Source: Campylorhamphus procurvoides (taxonomy: Eukaryota > Chordata > Aves > Passeriformes > Dendrocolaptidae). From it: DNA of 64,000 bases. Where the stretch lies: assembly GCA_013396655.1 (NCBI GenBank), contig WBMV01006632.1, positions 1 to 64,000 of the forward strand. The letters are read 5' to 3'. Under the pieces are notes generated by a model. That model saw nothing but the letters and a program-made list of their open reading frames with translations. It searched no databases and had not been told where the DNA came from. This document shows, in pieces, positions 1 to 14,532 of the stretch. The first letter of the stretch is position 1, and each line of letters starts with the position of its first letter. Both the position numbers and the translations under genes were made by a program.

Positions 1-3000
1 CAGTTTGAAAACTCTGACAGACTGCTATTGCACAACAGGATGTACATTCGTTAGCCTGTAGCTGGTGGAGGTAACCAGATCCCCTTTCAGTCCTTTTGCC
101 TTCCCCTCTGCAGGTAATTGTAAGCCAGCTCAGAAATCACCCAATAAAGTGTCCACTGTCCAGGACAAGCTATTTATTAGATTAACTGGAATATTTTAGG
201 GGGAAACAAGCAAACAAAAACCCAATGAAAACTTGAAGAAAAAAAAATGCACAAGCAGTCTGCAGCAGCAAAAAGACAGTAATTTGTTTTCTGAACTCAT
301 TTGCTGTTGAGTAAATTATAAAATAAAATTATATTTCCAATTGCTGCCTGCAAGGGAGCAGAAGGGAATAAAAGAGGAAAGCATAGCTCTGGAGAATCAG
401 GAGATATGGCTGCAGCTTTCAACTCTGCTAGACATATCCTCTAAGACAAGTGCTACCTCCACTAGGTTGTAGGCTCAGCATGAAGTACCCAGGGTTTGGT
501 GGATTCACTGCTTAAAACCTCTCTGTCATTTTCAGGTGAAAGTTGATGTAGTTGGAAGTTTGTAATCAACTATGTTGCTCTTTATCCTTTTTATTTACAT
601 TCTTTTTATCATGCATGTCGCCAAAAAACATAGGAAAATCAAGTCAGAACAGTGATAAAAACTGAAAATAAAGACTTTTAACCTAAATAAAGTGCTAAGC
701 CTTGCTAGTAACTGCAGCGTTCCCACTGCAGATAAACATCACTCCCTCGTGTGGTTAAAACTCACTGTTGCTAATTTAGCGGTACTGCAGATCTTTGCCT
801 GAAAATTCAGGGAGATAAAGATTATTCGCCTAGATTTACATCTCAATGCACAGTCACATAAGAATTCACACATGCAAAAGTATGATTACAGTAATACACC
901 TTGCACAGAGTTCACTCTGAACAGACAACTTTGCCTCATATCTGTGTTAAAAAGCTAAAAAAATATCTCCCTCAAAAGGCTGATAAAAATAGAAAACTGG
1001 AATCTTATATGGAGAAATCTACAAATCCATACAAAAGAGGCTGCAAGGGATTGAGTTTTTCATATGCAAACACTGATTGAACTGTTGCCCTCTAGATAAC
1101 TAATAGTTAAACTCACAGACTAGCTTGGAAATTACAGATGTGAAACTACTGGACCCCTTGACAGGGTTAACACGCACCCTTAAATCACTTCTGAGGGTAT
1201 GCAGAATCCTATACAAAACTTTCTGTGAGCATTTCAAGACTTTGGAGGGTCCAGAGACCTCATCAATTTATCTGTTAATTCACCTGAATGGCCACTATAA
1301 ATCCAACATACAGTGTAAAGACAGAGTCCCTTACTCACATAAGTATACATGAGATCTGATATTACTGCTCTTTAACAGAGCTGTACTAATGCACCCTAAT
1401 GCCTCAGAGCCCCCTCCTTTGCCCTGGTTTCCAACTTGATAGCAAAACAGAGCATGCTTCTCATTTTGTCTCAATGCAGTGGATCCTTCTTTATGCAGCT
1501 TATGCATAAACAGATTGCTACAGACCAAAAAAAAAAATAAACAGGACTACTTCCAGTCAAGCTGCAATTTAATCAACAATTGTTTTCTATGCTTTCATTG
1601 CTAACAAATCACAATTTATTTAAAACCCCCAGCATATTAGAATTTTTATATGAAATATCAGTGTGCAATAAATTCCTCCCCAAAACCACTGGAGAGCTAA
1701 AGATGGGACTAGAAGACTGAAGTTATTGAAATTTATGTTCTCTTGACTCAATAGCAAGTTATTTGAATAAGAAAGCATTATTTCATTACATGGCATGAGT
1801 AATATGCATATTCACAGGAATAACGGTTAAAAAGTATTTCCAGCTGATATCAGGAAACATTCAAATTTATCTAAAATACATAGCTACTGTTATGTGTTAC
1901 AAAGAATGGTTGGAGATCAAGAACTAAAATACCTCGAACATAGGACATACAATATCATTTAATCTCAGGCAAAAAAAAAAAAAGAAAATGTGCTCTCTGG
2001 GACTTTTCCATCCTACCTTCTTGTAAAACCCTTTCAAAATGTTTGTTGTGTTCAAGTGCAAATGCCCTCGAAAGAGGAAAATACAGAGAGCCTAAAGGTG
2101 ATATTTTGGGAACAAACTGCAACTACCTATGTCCATGCTTTCCAGGAACTTGCAGCTGCTTTTTTTTCCCTCAGTAGTGACTGCAGCTGATCTTGTTCTT
2201 ATAAGAAAATTAGACCCATCCCAACAGGAGTTTCCCCTCAAGCAGCCTCCCCACACTCCCCCATCCTTAAGGAACCATAATTCAAGCTTAAATACTTTGG
2301 AAATAAATTCATTTTCCTGCAGCAAAGGAAGAGTGATGCACAAACATTAGAGCAATCTAATTTTAGATCATTCAGACAATATGCTGGATCCTTACGCACA
2401 TTTATTTAAGGCTATTTATAGTCCTCCAGGCACTGCTGGAAGTATAGTCATCCATTGTGGAGCTACTCTGCTGTGCCCGGGTTTGGGAGGGAGGAAGGGA
2501 GGGAGGAATGGAGGAGGCAATCAAGGGTCTGATTGTTCAGCAGAACACAGGTATGGAGGTGTTGGATGAAATGTTAATTTGCAGGCTGAATGGAGATAAA
2601 AAGGTTCAGCAGCTTAGCAACTCTGCTGCTGCCAAAAACTGTAGGGGCACCGGAGAACTTGGAAGTCCCAAACCACACCAAATTACATGCCCAGATACAA
2701 ATGTTGCTCATAGCTGCAGGCATGGAAAAGGGACCGTGTGCCAGAGTGGGGAGAAAAACCCTGAAAATGTTTTTAGTCCTCTGGGGACAGTTTTGGAGTA
2801 GTATAAATGGCTCTTCTGTACCTCAGAGCCTGAGTGTTGAAGTCAGCAGCTTCCTCGAAGGCATGTGACTTCCAGAACAAAGTTCTTCTTTTTGTTGTAG
2901 GCACTTGCAAGCTCATCTGAACACTGACACCTCACAGTCTCTGGGCCCTGGTTATCAGAAGGCCTCTCAAACCCCAGACCTTCTTGATTTCTTGTTTTTA

Positions 3001-4464
3001 CTTCCTCTTAAAAAAACCCAACCAACCAAATAAAAATAACACATCTTCTGGCTTCAGATGAATTTAACAACACATCTGAGGCACCATTTCCAGTGTACAA
3101 ATCCAGTGGTTGAACTATAATTCATGGTTGGTTCTCCATGGTATCACAGAAGCCTTTGGATCATCAGCTTCAGTTCTCCTGCTGTAAAATGAGAACATAC
3201 TGCTTCTTCAGTTTGCCTTGTCTGGTACATAGATCATCTTTTATCATATTTAGATGCAAGTCCTGGGGCCACTAGCTATTCTAGAGCAGACATGCTATTT
3301 TAACTCACAGTGTCATTCAGATATCCGGGTCAAAGGATTCTCAGTTGAAAGTATGGAAAATCCAAAGCACTAGACCACAGCATCTTGTTTTAATCATAGT
3401 ATGTCTTGAGTAGGAAAATCTGCTTTTGAAATTATGGGTGATTTTTGACAATCCTCCCCATGAACCTGGCCATGCAGAATCCAAGGTTTTCTTGTTGTTC
3501 TTTAGGGCAGCAACAGCAAGGCACAGCACATAAAATGCATTTGTAGGTCACAGATCTTTAAATCAGTGTCCTAGTATCTATGTGAGCTAAATATGATCCA
3601 CTATTTAAAGAGAAACACGTAGGAAGTTTAAAATGACTATTCCAAGGTTTACAAAAAGACTGAGATATTTGTTACCAGATCTAAGTCTGCCCTTGGAAGT
3701 ACTAGGCAGCTGATGTTGGGGTGATCAAACCATGCTGCTTGGAACTCCAAAAGGTAGCTCCTCACTGGAAGAAAACCGCTTTGCATTTTATGAAATTACC
3801 ACGGACAAAGATAAAGGACTAGTCAAATGGGAAAATGACAAAACAAACCAGCATAACAACTAATAAGGTAGCTCTATCTTGAAAGATTTTGTTTCTAAAA
3901 ATTATATTTTTTAAATTAGTTATGACCCTTTACAAACCGGCTGATCTCCCGTGAAAGAAATCCAAGCTACTCCCAGCAATGAGGGCAGGCCAGCAGCACT
4001 CCTGCCAAAAGGCCTTAATTTGTTGCACTGCCTTCTTTCAGGACCTCATGATCTCAGACCTTTGAAACATCCAGTGCTCGCTATTGAAATATTGCAGAAC
4101 TAAAGTATTATGGCCAGTTTCAGCCATACACTTGTATATAAATGGTACTGTTGAAAAGCATTAGATAAATCATCTGAAAAATGTTTTGATGGCATCAAGA
4201 ACAACAACAGGGAACAACCACTGCATGGGCACTGCATTACAAAAAAACCCAAGAGGCTGCTAGAGAGTGAGCACAGCCAAGGAAGACCAGGCTTCATTCA
4301 AGATAAAGTCTTTCACTTCTGTGTTGGCAAGTCATTGTTTATTTTCCTTGGGAAGAGATGTTGTATCACTGATCAAAGTCCTAAAATGAATATTGCAGGG
4401 ATATAGTTATGCAAGTCAACTGATGTGTAAACTCCTGCAGCAAAACTAGCTAAGAGAGGGTGCC
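1..4464. other. Intergenic, no gene or recognised repeat
   Basis: AT-rich DNA with only short random open frames. By synteny this should be between TRAM1 and NCOA2, but no NCOA2 exon is visible. A purine-rich GGGA run sits at about 2,488-2,520. Confidence 0.7.
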
Positions 4465-5384
4465 ATGCAGAAGAATCCAGACAAACCTGAGAAGTGGGTC
4501 CATGGGAATCTTATGAGCTTTAACAAGACCAAGTGCAAGGTGCTTCAGCTGGGTTGGGGCAATGCCTCATATCGATATGGGCTGTGGGATGAACAGATCA
4601 AGAGTAGCCCTGCCAAGAAGGACTTGGGGGTGCTGGTAGATACTCTCAGGCACATGGTGCAACTCTTGGAGACAGTCCTGTGCAGGGCTAGGAGTTGGAC
4701 GCAATGACCCTTGTTCGTCCCTTGCAACTCAGCATATTATGTGATTCTGTGGAGGAGAGGCTGGTTATGATCTGGCAATGTGTGCTTGTAGCCCAGAGAG
4801 CCAACTGTGTTCTGGGCTGCATCAAAAGCAGCATGGTCAGCAGGTCAAGGAAGGTGATTCTGTCCCTCTGCTCTTGTGAGACCCTGCCTGGAGTATACTG
4901 CATCCAGCCCTGAGGTCCCCAGCAGGCAAAAGACAGCAGCCTATTGGAGCAAGTCCAGAGGAGGTCGTCAAGACGTTTAGGTGGAGCACCTCTCCCACAA
5001 GGAAAGACTAAGAGAACCGGGTTTGTTCACCCTGGAGAAGAGAAGGCTTTGGGGTCACTTAATTGCACCCTTCCAGTATCTGAAAGGAACCTACAAGAAA
5101 GAGGGAGAGGAGCTTTTTACAAGAGAATGCAGTGACAGGACAAGGTGGAACAGATTCAAACTAAAAGAGAGTAGGTTTAGATATTAGGAAGAAATTCTTT
5201 ACTGTGAGGGTGCTAATGCACTGGAGCAGGTTGCCCAGAGAAGTTGTGGATGTCCCATACCTAGAGGTGTTCAAGGCCAGGCTGTAGGGTGCTCTGAGCA
5301 ACCTGATCTACTGGAAGGTTGGCAGGTGGGTTGGAACTAGCTGGTCTTTAAGGTCTCTTCTAACCCAAACCATTCTATGATGTG
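4465..5384 (+). mobile_element. CR1 LINE copy, composite (contains a second CR1 tail)
   Basis: CR1 ORF2 3' region on the plus strand (NPDKPEKWVHGNLMSFNKTK, then LGWGNASY), ending with the CR1 3' UTR and tail taacccaaaccattctatga. The frame is broken. Between about 4,641 and 4,750 the CR1 order is interrupted by another CR1 3' tail, after which the first element resumes. Confidence 0.9.
4641..4750 (+). mobile_element. Short CR1 3'-tail nested in the CR1 copy
   Basis: The segment ends with a CR1-type terminus (ggagttggacgcaatgaccc to gtgattctgt). It splits the sequence between 'gggggtgctggtagat' and 'tgatctggcaatgtgtgctt', which are adjacent in a normal CR1. It can be read as a later insertion. 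Confidence 0.65.
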
Positions 5385-7139
5385 AAATGTGTATCAGAAA
5401 AAAATAGTCAAAAAAATCAAATCTAGAAGTGAATGAAGTGTTAGGACCTACTTCCTAATAATGTTTTAAAAAAAAACAAAACAAAAAAACCAAAACATAC
5501 AAGGCCAAAACTTAAGCATTTAAGTGAACTAAAAAAGGTAGATAAAGATAGCACAGATAATCATATGTACAGAACCATTTCTGCACAAGAAAATACTAAA
5601 TAGAGAGGGAACCCTCAGCCTTTAAACAGAGGTCTAGGAAATCAGGCGTAGCACTAGAGAGATGAAGAGGGAATGATTATTCACTACTTGAGACACACAA
5701 GGAAATCATCAGGTTTAAAGCACAAGCCACAGGAAATACTTCTTCCAAACAAGGCACAGTTAAATTGTGTAACTTACTGAGTGTTGCAGATGCCAAGTAT
5801 TTGAATGGGTTCAAAAGGGATTATACAAATGCATGTAGAATACTTCCATTGGTGGCTATAAAAAATTAAAAATAAAATAAAAAAAACTCTGCAGTTTTGA
5901 TTCACCGGATGCTTTAGAAGTCTGTAAACTGATGAGTGCCAGAAACTGGAGAGATGAAACAGCAGGACCCTTCTCACAGTTTTGCATCCCTTCCCTTAAG
6001 GGCCATAAACGCCTGACACGAGCACGTGGTCCTCTGGGTTTGTCCAGGATAACAGCTCTTTGCAAAGGAGCCTTACAGCTGTGGAGACGAGAAGTCTGGC
6101 GGGGTCTCCTGTAAGAGGAACCTCCAGGGTTAACCATAGTTTCTTTTGGCCTACACAGCAGCTCATTCTCATGACTTTCCTGACTTGGGGGGCAGAGAAG
6201 GGGAAGAGGGGAGAGTGAGAGAGCAGAAGCAAAGAGGGTCAAGAGAACTGTAACACCATTCATGTTGCCTTTAGAAACCATTTTATTCACCTTCTAAAAA
6301 ATTTTCCTCCAGAAAGCTTCTGAGGCTTTTCTTGATAAAACAGTTTACAGTGTCTGAATTTTTTTTTATGGCACACTATGAACAAATTTAAATACCAGTG
6401 CCAAGAATTAGAATGATTTACATCATTCTCTCCAGGGTGGGGCATATTCTGTCCTCTACTCAGAGGCTCTTAATGTCCCTCATGCTGCTGAGCTGCATTT
6501 ATTGCTGTAAGTTAAAAAGTTTCACTTTCAAATCTCTGAAGCTCTTGAAGCAGGGCAGGCTTGGTGGTGGTGAGATGGGGGTATGTATTCAAGTCCTGAA
6601 GGAATCAACTGCTTCCAGCACAATCACGGCTCCTGACTTGCTGAATTCCTGCAGGTCTCATGGCAGCCCTCCATCTCCAAAGTAACAGACACAGCAAGAG
6701 GAGAGTGCTGGACCTCATACCTTCTGTGTAAGCACTGCAAGTCTTGGGACCCATTTTCAACTGCATCTCCATAGATGTGTAACGACGCAAATTAATGTTT
6801 TGCACAGTCTGTCTCAGAGGTCAGTGTGGCAATACTAACCCACTGATAAGGCCAGTCAGGCACTTGACCTGTTGCTATCAATTTAATGAATTACAAATCA
6901 AAGCACATTCACAGCTCATAGCATAATTCAGATACTTTGCCATCTCTTACCAGGACTACCCAAATCCAGATGTTCAGGAAAGTTTTGCCCAGACTCCATC
7001 AAAGTGTCAGGACATTGCTGAAGGAGAGCCATATTTCTCATTTTTCTTCCAGAGATAGATTTCCCGACACTGCACTGCTTTCCAGCAGCAAAAGCAATCC
7101 TACCAGGCCCCAGAACAGCTAGAACCAGTGAAAGGTGGT

Positions 7140-7232
7140 TTGTTTTTTGTGTTTGTTTGATTTTCGTGTTTTTTGTTGTTGTTTTTTTGTGGGGTTTTTT
7201 TGTGNNTTTTTTTTTTTTTTTCTTTTTTTTGC
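7140..7232. repeat. T-rich low-complexity run with 2-base gap
   Basis: TTTG/T-rich sequence containing NN at 7,205-7,206; the exact length is uncertain. Confidence 0.95.
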
Positions 7233-9396
7233 AGGCTAGGGTAAAATTACCCCAAAGACAACCACAAAAATTAGTGGACTACAGTTTTCCAATGTCACAA
7301 CAAAACACTTTCTCCTAGATAAAAAGGGACATAGTAAAAGAACAAAACCCTTTCTTAATATTGTAAACAAAACCTGTAAGCTGCAACTTTTAATATATAT
7401 TTTCTGAGAATTTGGTTTAACTACTGCAGGCAAAGTTTTCATATGGCTCCTGCAGCATCTAAAGGGAGATGTCTATAAACAACACTCCTACCAAACAAAG
7501 GTCTCCTATTGGCAGATAAAAACTGAAATTTCAGTGCAGAAAACAATTTTATAAGCTTCTCTAACAATAACGTTGTTTTAAAAGCAATAAAAATTGGTGA
7601 AAATACAGGGCACAGGTTTTCTGTACCTTCTCCCACCCCAAGGATTAAGTAAAGAAAGCAGCATCTGCCACAGCACCACGTACTTGTCTACAGAACTGAT
7701 CACAGACAGCAGGTGTAATCTGAGGCTTATTTTGCCTCTCAGTGCTGCTTTTAATCTAAGGTGTTGCACTTTTGGATAAAGATAAAGCTGTAATACTGGA
7801 CATCTACATCCTGTTCTCTCAACCCCAAGTGAGGAAGTAGCTTCTGGCCAAATAAGGACACCTTCCAAGCTCTGCAGAATAGAACATGGGTTTTATTACT
7901 ATGGCAAAAATACAAAGAGTTGAGTCTAATTTAATTCAATGCTCTGAATGTTTTCTGAGTTACAGCAGAAATGCTTCTTAAATGGCAAAAAGTCATTTTT
8001 GCTGAAAATGCAGCAAAAACGTGAGCCTCTGGAAATATTCTTGATGGCTACCACTCCCACAAATTCAAATGCAGCTGTCACAGACTTTGGTGGCCTCTAG
8101 TGGCTGCTTTTCCCACATCCCAAACTCATCACGTGATTTGGCTTCTAAGACTGCATCTGCTCCACTTTCCATCCGTATTTGCTGAATCACTCCAAAAGTG
8201 GTAGTAGAGACGATGATATTGAGAGGTGCAGCAGGGGATAGATATAGTACGAGTTGTCACGATCATCCCAGATGTCACTTATCTATCAGTATCTACCTGT
8301 CCTCACCACCTACAGTTGATTTAGTCACCTGACAGGTATACATGGTGGCAAGATAGCTCTGCTTCTTAAAATTGTGTTTTCCCTTAATTTTCTAACACAG
8401 TTTCTTTTTAAGCTACAGTTTAAGCTATGATGTCTAACAATGAAGTCGAGAGCAAGATGTGTGTTCATGAAAGACTAACCTTCACTTAACATTTTCATTC
8501 AATTAGTTTGAGAAATTACAAGTTACAAATGCAGGGTTTTAAGTTATTTAAGTAGTTCATTATTCAAAAGTAACAATCTGATGTATCTTGAGGTGAACTG
8601 AATACAGAGCTAGTGGGATCTGTAGTCAGTGCCTCTACCATTATAACCAATCAAACCCAGGGGAAACTAACATTCATGTTAAAAGTTTCCTAAACACAGT
8701 CTAACTTTTCCTATGTTGGGTACAGTCCTCAGGTCCCACGTTGCCTACATCCCCAATAGAGCAATGTGGTGGCTCAGCTTCAGATTGGATGAAATTTTAC
8801 TCTTCTGTATCAGTGAAGCTGAAATCTACACAGGTTTTAAAAGTTGTTTAGCGGAAGAGACTGGAGACACTGGAATTGCAAGCTCCCAGGCCACACCACA
8901 GTGCCCAGCAGAGCTTGTGGTGTCCAAGTTCATGGTTACCCTCTCAAGCTGGAAAGCACTACTCAAAGGATACAAAACGCTGCTCAAGCATTATAGCAAA
9001 CAAGCCCCACCTTTCCAAGAGAGGGCTAATGTAGTTTCTCAAGTTGACAGATGAGAAACTCAATCCTGAACTCCTGAGAATTTTGTGCAAGCTCCAGCTC
9101 CAGCCTGAGTTCCAAGCCATTCCCCTTCAGCCTAAGCAGATTTACCATCTGTGTTCACCGGTTCAAGTGAATATTCCCAAACAAAACACTGTATTTGACT
9201 TTGACCAGTATCTTGCTGATGCTGCTGGACTATAAGCAAGGCTAGATGCAATTTACATACCTCCATTTTTGTAACAGACTATTCAAGCACAGTTTTAATT
9301 TGATACTCTTTATTATGATACCAGGAAAACAATAACAAGGTGATTGCTTATTACAGCTTCCACAGATTGGGCTCCAGACCTTATTGTCCTGGGTAA

Positions 9397-9419
9397 ACAC
9401 ACACACGCACACACACACA
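9397..9419. repeat. (CA)n microsatellite
   Basis: acacacacgcacacacacac with one interruption. Confidence 0.9.
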
Positions 9420-12400
9420 AAAGACAATCCTTGCCACAAGAACTTACAATCTAAATAAACAAAACAAAGATAATTATTAATAAAGAAACAAAGAGGAGGA
9501 ATCACCCACGTGAGAACGCAAGTTAAGTTTTGGCTTGATTTCTAGTCTGGAGTTCAAGAGTTGTAATTCCTACTCCATTACAGTCTTCTTATTACCATGG
9601 GCTGAATTTTTATCTGTTGATTACAATGCAAGATATACTCTTCAACATTTATAACCAACATATGGAGACGCAAAACTCAGGTTCTAGACCATAATTTGTT
9701 GAGTGGTATACAGCAAAACTACAGTCTAGAGATTCAGACACTTTAAGTGTCCAATTTCTTAAATGAGAAAGGCAGTCAAAGCGAACCGCATTATGCAAAA
9801 GGAAAACCATCCAGGACTATCAATTCCTGCTAAACCAGTCAAGATTTTCTAATATAATTTTTTTCAATGCAGTATATCAAATTGCTTTACACTCTTCTGT
9901 GTGGAATGAAGAAGTAGCAACTGTGTTGTGCTGCATGACAATGCTTGACCTTTACCATTAACCACAATAAATACAGACAAAGAATGAATACTGAAAGGCT
10001 ATTGAATTATAAAGCTACACTCTATCTGCTCTGATTCTGCAAAAAGTTTCAAAGACAGAAAGAAGAAAAAGGAGTTGTCATTTCTGGCACTCACATCACA
10101 GACTTGCCATCCTTGAACAGGATAAAACTAAAGTGTTTGCAGAAACCTAAAATAAAAGTGACAGGACATACAGAGATCAAGTGTACTGCATTCAAAACTA
10201 GGCTTTTTTTTTTTAAAACCAGAAATAAGAGTTGTTGCCTTTTGAATTGGCTACATCAAAAGAACTTCTCCAAAATGCAGAAAACACTCTACTGCTGCTA
10301 GAGCCCAGCAATCCTCACCTATCACTCACCAAAGGGAACTGACAATGATAGATGCTAATAGCAGTTCCATTTCAACCACAACGGCACTTTCTCTGTGGAT
10401 GTGCACTACATCCATTGCAAGTTGTATTGCAATATATTCATCATAAAGAGTTTCAGTTCCCATTAAGGAGGTTCTGATGACAACCAACACATTGATGTGC
10501 TTATTTCTTGCACATCTGATCCAGGAACAGAACTGTTCCTATTTTAGCTTTGAGGAGCACAGAAAATTTTTAATGTGTAGAGATCTAATCTTATCAGACC
10601 GAAAATGCAGTTGTTCAGGGAGCAGTCAGTGTGAAGAAGGGATACTCACCAGACATCCACCACAACCTACAATATATAAAACAACCCCACCAACAAACCA
10701 GCAAGCATGGGCTAATCCAGTGCTCTAAAGATAATCCACAGCTAACAACATAAGAAATTCAAATATGATGAACAGATGATAACTGACGTCAGTCCTTTGA
10801 AGTCTTATTCTTTTTGAAGGATCTTCTAAATATTCCCCAAGCCTTCATTTTCTAGGACATTCTTATACTGTGCAGCAGAAGTAACCTAAATATTTGCACA
10901 AGATGACTATTACTACAGGCTGCAGGCATTAAAACACAGGCCCCCCTTCCCCAAAACACAGTGTCTCAGTACACAGGCTCTCATCATCCTGTAAACGTTA
11001 TAAACATCACAACTGTCTCTACTTTGTGTTCAAGTCCCTTCAATACTGACATTTTCCAGAGAGAACAATTAGGACAGCAATGACAAACACTGTATAGGGA
11101 GCCTATTGAAGCTGCCCGTCTCCATAATCTACAACACAGGCCCAAAGAGCTGAGTCACAAATGGAACCAAACCCAAGTATGACCTAGGAATCAGCTGGTG
11201 AACTTCCTGAAGACAGGAAAACAAAATAAGAGAAACCAAACAATCCTCCCCTCTCCAGGTACCAAGATAGGCACAAGTTCCTTGCAAAACTCTCCGGAAG
11301 ACCTACTTTAATACATAAAGGGTTATGTGGAAAAAAAATAAAAATCACACACCAAGAAAGCAAAAAAGCTGTAGTTTCCTGGCTGTTAAAGAAAGTAATC
11401 TTGTTTGTTTGATCCAGGACATTCTACAAAATTCCTATTTCTACACCATCAGTACTTGGTGTAGACCATCATCTTGCATTGCTTGGAAACCTTGATGACA
11501 GATAAAAGGTACCTCAGTACAGTAAAGCACAATTAATATTTCCCCTTCCCCCATAATATCTGCTGAAAATCCATTAATACTTAACAGATTTGGCATGCAG
11601 AAGCCACCAGAGAGACCAACTCCCTTCTGGTACTGATGACTGGAAGCCTTTAAAGGAGATGTCATTTTTAAGTAACGTGCTGACGAAAGGGGTAGCTACC
11701 TTAGAATGATTCATCTTTTCCCTGCATCTTTTCTTCTTGCTTATACATAACTGCTCAAGAACCTCTACAATTACTACCAGGCAATTAATCCGGCAGAAAA
11801 AAACCCAACCAAACACCTGCACCAGCTCCCTGATCTAGCTCATCATGCAACCAGAAAGGCTTGTGCTAGCCAAGGCAAAGGACGGAACCCCAATTTTGGC
11901 AGCAACCTACATCACTTTCAGCTTAGCATGACCATGAAAATGCTCCCTTCCCTTTAATACCGAGTTTTGCTCCAGAAAAAATCCTCAGGTGCAGTTAGTC
12001 AGAAATCTTCAAAGAAAAAAAGTATTGCAGATATATATTGACCCTTTTTAGAAGTCCAATTAACTTGTACCAGAGTACTCCACTGCTTATTACAATCCTG
12101 GGTAACGTAACTCCATAAACACAATTAAAATTTTCGAAGAAAAAAGTATTTATGAAAAATATCAATTGCTTACAATTAAAGGTGATTTTCTAAATGCATT
12201 ATCCCAACATACTTATTTGCAGCCTAATGCTAGCAGAAATAGCCTATGTATTTTCTCTGCTCAGCAAATTCCTTCATAATTCCTGAGTTTGGGCATGGGA
12301 TCACCAGAAAAGCAGTATTCCCAAAGAGTATTTCCACATTCATGAATAATTCACACAGGAGAAATCTTTGCAACTAGTCAAGAAGCGTCCAGATGAAAAG

Positions 12401-14053
12401 TAAAACCCTGAAAATTAATTTCAGCTGCTCTGCATTCCTTGTTTGTATTTGAAGTTACATATAATCACTTTAAAATACTAGTTCTTATAGTAGATTCTGG
12501 CACAGAAACCAAACACACATTTGGGGGGCAAAAAGGCACGAAATCCTCTGTTCCTAAATCTTGAAAAGTTCTAACAGGATGGGGCAAAAGGAAGGGGGTT
12601 TCGTTTTTTTCTTAAACCCAACAAACCTATTCACTGTCTGTATAATTATTCAATTCAAATCCATCTATATGGACAGAGCTTTCTCTTCATGGGACCTGTT
12701 GATTGACCAGGATAAATTACTACAGCCTAGGCAAAAATTATTTTATTAGGTAGAGGAATAAAATAATGAACTCTTCAGCCATTTCCATTTCAATTTTTCC
12801 TGATTCCATAATTAAGAAAACATGATTAGACTTCCAACTTACCGAATTCCAGATTACAAGTAAAGAGCCAAAAATGCAGTAACATTTAAAAATCAGTTTT
12901 AAGCAATTCAAAAGAAGTTATCCAGCCAGACAATAATCTTATGCTAAAACAAGCAATATCAAATTGGAAACAGAAGACTCAAAATCTTCAAAGTTCATGA
13001 GTGCTTCCATCCCAAGATAGAAAATCAAAAATTACTGCTTTTGCCTCATAAAACATAATAAACATGTATTTTTAGTTATGACACAAAAGACAGAAGATAC
13101 TGGCTTCCAATACTCTATGCAACTTTTGAAACAAATGTTATTATTCCTATTACTTGGCAGACACCAACAACTCCTATAAGGCAAAGATGAAGATTAAGCC
13201 ATTGTGGAAACAAAAGTGCTTTTGTTAAAGTCCAAAGGCCAAGAATGTCTGTCTGTAAGGCCAAGATAAAAAGCAATGTCAGTATTAACAGTCAAGAATA
13301 TATTCTTTTGAAGTTTTTGGAAATTAACCTGAAATTCACATTTCAAGACTACTGTGCCATAGAATGAGGTTTACAAGAAACAGCGTGCCTTAGGGAAACA
13401 ACTATTATAACCCTCAGACTCCTGTAAGTCTTAAAGAACTCAAGAAGTCCCTTAGATGCTCCCTTCATAATTTGTTCCTCCATGTGTCATGATTCTGAGA
13501 GCCTCAGTACAACCAGGTATCAGAAACTGAGAGTCAAAGTACCAGACTAGACACTTAAAATTTGCCCCCCTTGGCTTAAGGTACAAGTTGACAGCAAGGC
13601 ACACAGCATTTATGAAGGTCTTTCTAGAAACATTATACATGAAACACAATTTTGGACAGCGAGTATATAATGGACACAACTCTCTCAAAATTTCTGAGTT
13701 CCAAATTTCCAGTTTCATGGCCAGATCAGACAGATTCACAGTTCCACCACTTCAAACTAAGATGCACGATAGCTACTTCTACTGAAGCAGACTGGGTGTA
13801 TTACAGGGCATGCTGCCCCAGAGTTCTCAAGCAAAGCAAGTACAAGTCTGCCAAGTCCACTTCAGGAGCTGTGAACCAAATACTTGAGAATTGTGACTGT
13901 AATTAGCTGAAATGTATGATAAATTATACTGCAATCATTCTAAATAGCAATAAACAATTGAAGAATGGATAGTTACTTGTCGAAAAGATTGTGTACTAGA
14001 AACGTTTATTCTGAATAGTAAGCAATTGAATTGCAGAAGATACAGAATGCAGA

Positions 14054-14532
14054 TTTATTACTTTGTTGGGTATAAACTCAATTATAATAACAGGTTTTAA
14101 TTAAAATTACTTTATTTATCAGCTTGATTGCTCATAATTACTCCTCAATCAATAGGCAGTTCAATACTTGGGTTAACCTGATAGACTAATTTAGCAACTT
14201 CTTCTTAAGACTGAAATAAATCAAGTGAAATGGGTTGAATTACACCCATCACCAAAGCTTACAGAGGAAACATTATCTGCATATTAAACTGGAAAACTAA
14301 CTGGACAAAGCTTCACACTGAACACAATTTTGAAAGATAATGGAAAAATTCTTAAATTTAGGTTTTTCCAGTTGTAGCAAAGGGCACAATAAACCAGTTT
14401 TAAGAAGTTGTAGCTTTTAAATATTTTTTTCATAAATATATATATAGGAAAAATCAAACTATTTCCTAAGAGGTGAAACAAAGCAAAGCAGTTAGAATAA
14501 AGGAATGTTTCTCATAACTTGATCCATTTATT
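14054..14532 (-). promoter_or_regulatory. TRAM1: Candidate TRAM1 3' UTR poly(A) signals
   Basis: On the minus strand the first AATAAA hexamers after the TRAM1 stop are at 14,527-14,532, 14,111-14,116 and 14,054-14,059, which would give a 3' UTR of roughly 0.9 to 1.3 kb. Which is used cannot be decided from sequence. 14,533-15,391 is therefore probably 3' UTR; it shows no repeat I recognise. Confidence 0.4.

Larger units (their letters stand above)
5385..14050. other. Intergenic downstream of TRAM1, no gene recognised
   Basis: No supported exon on either strand. It contains an A-rich run after the CR1 (about 5,467-5,495), a T-rich run with two Ns at 7,140-7,232, a (CA)n at 9,397-9,419 and otherwise unique-looking AT-rich sequence. 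Confidence 0.7.

Noticed and set aside
5856..6290. 144-codon minus-strand frame
   Set aside because: No recognised family, no splice or synteny support, and it overlaps competing frames on both strands.
8713..9054. 113-codon plus-strand frame
   Set aside because: No recognised domain, no evidence of a gene between TRAM1 and the window's left edge.
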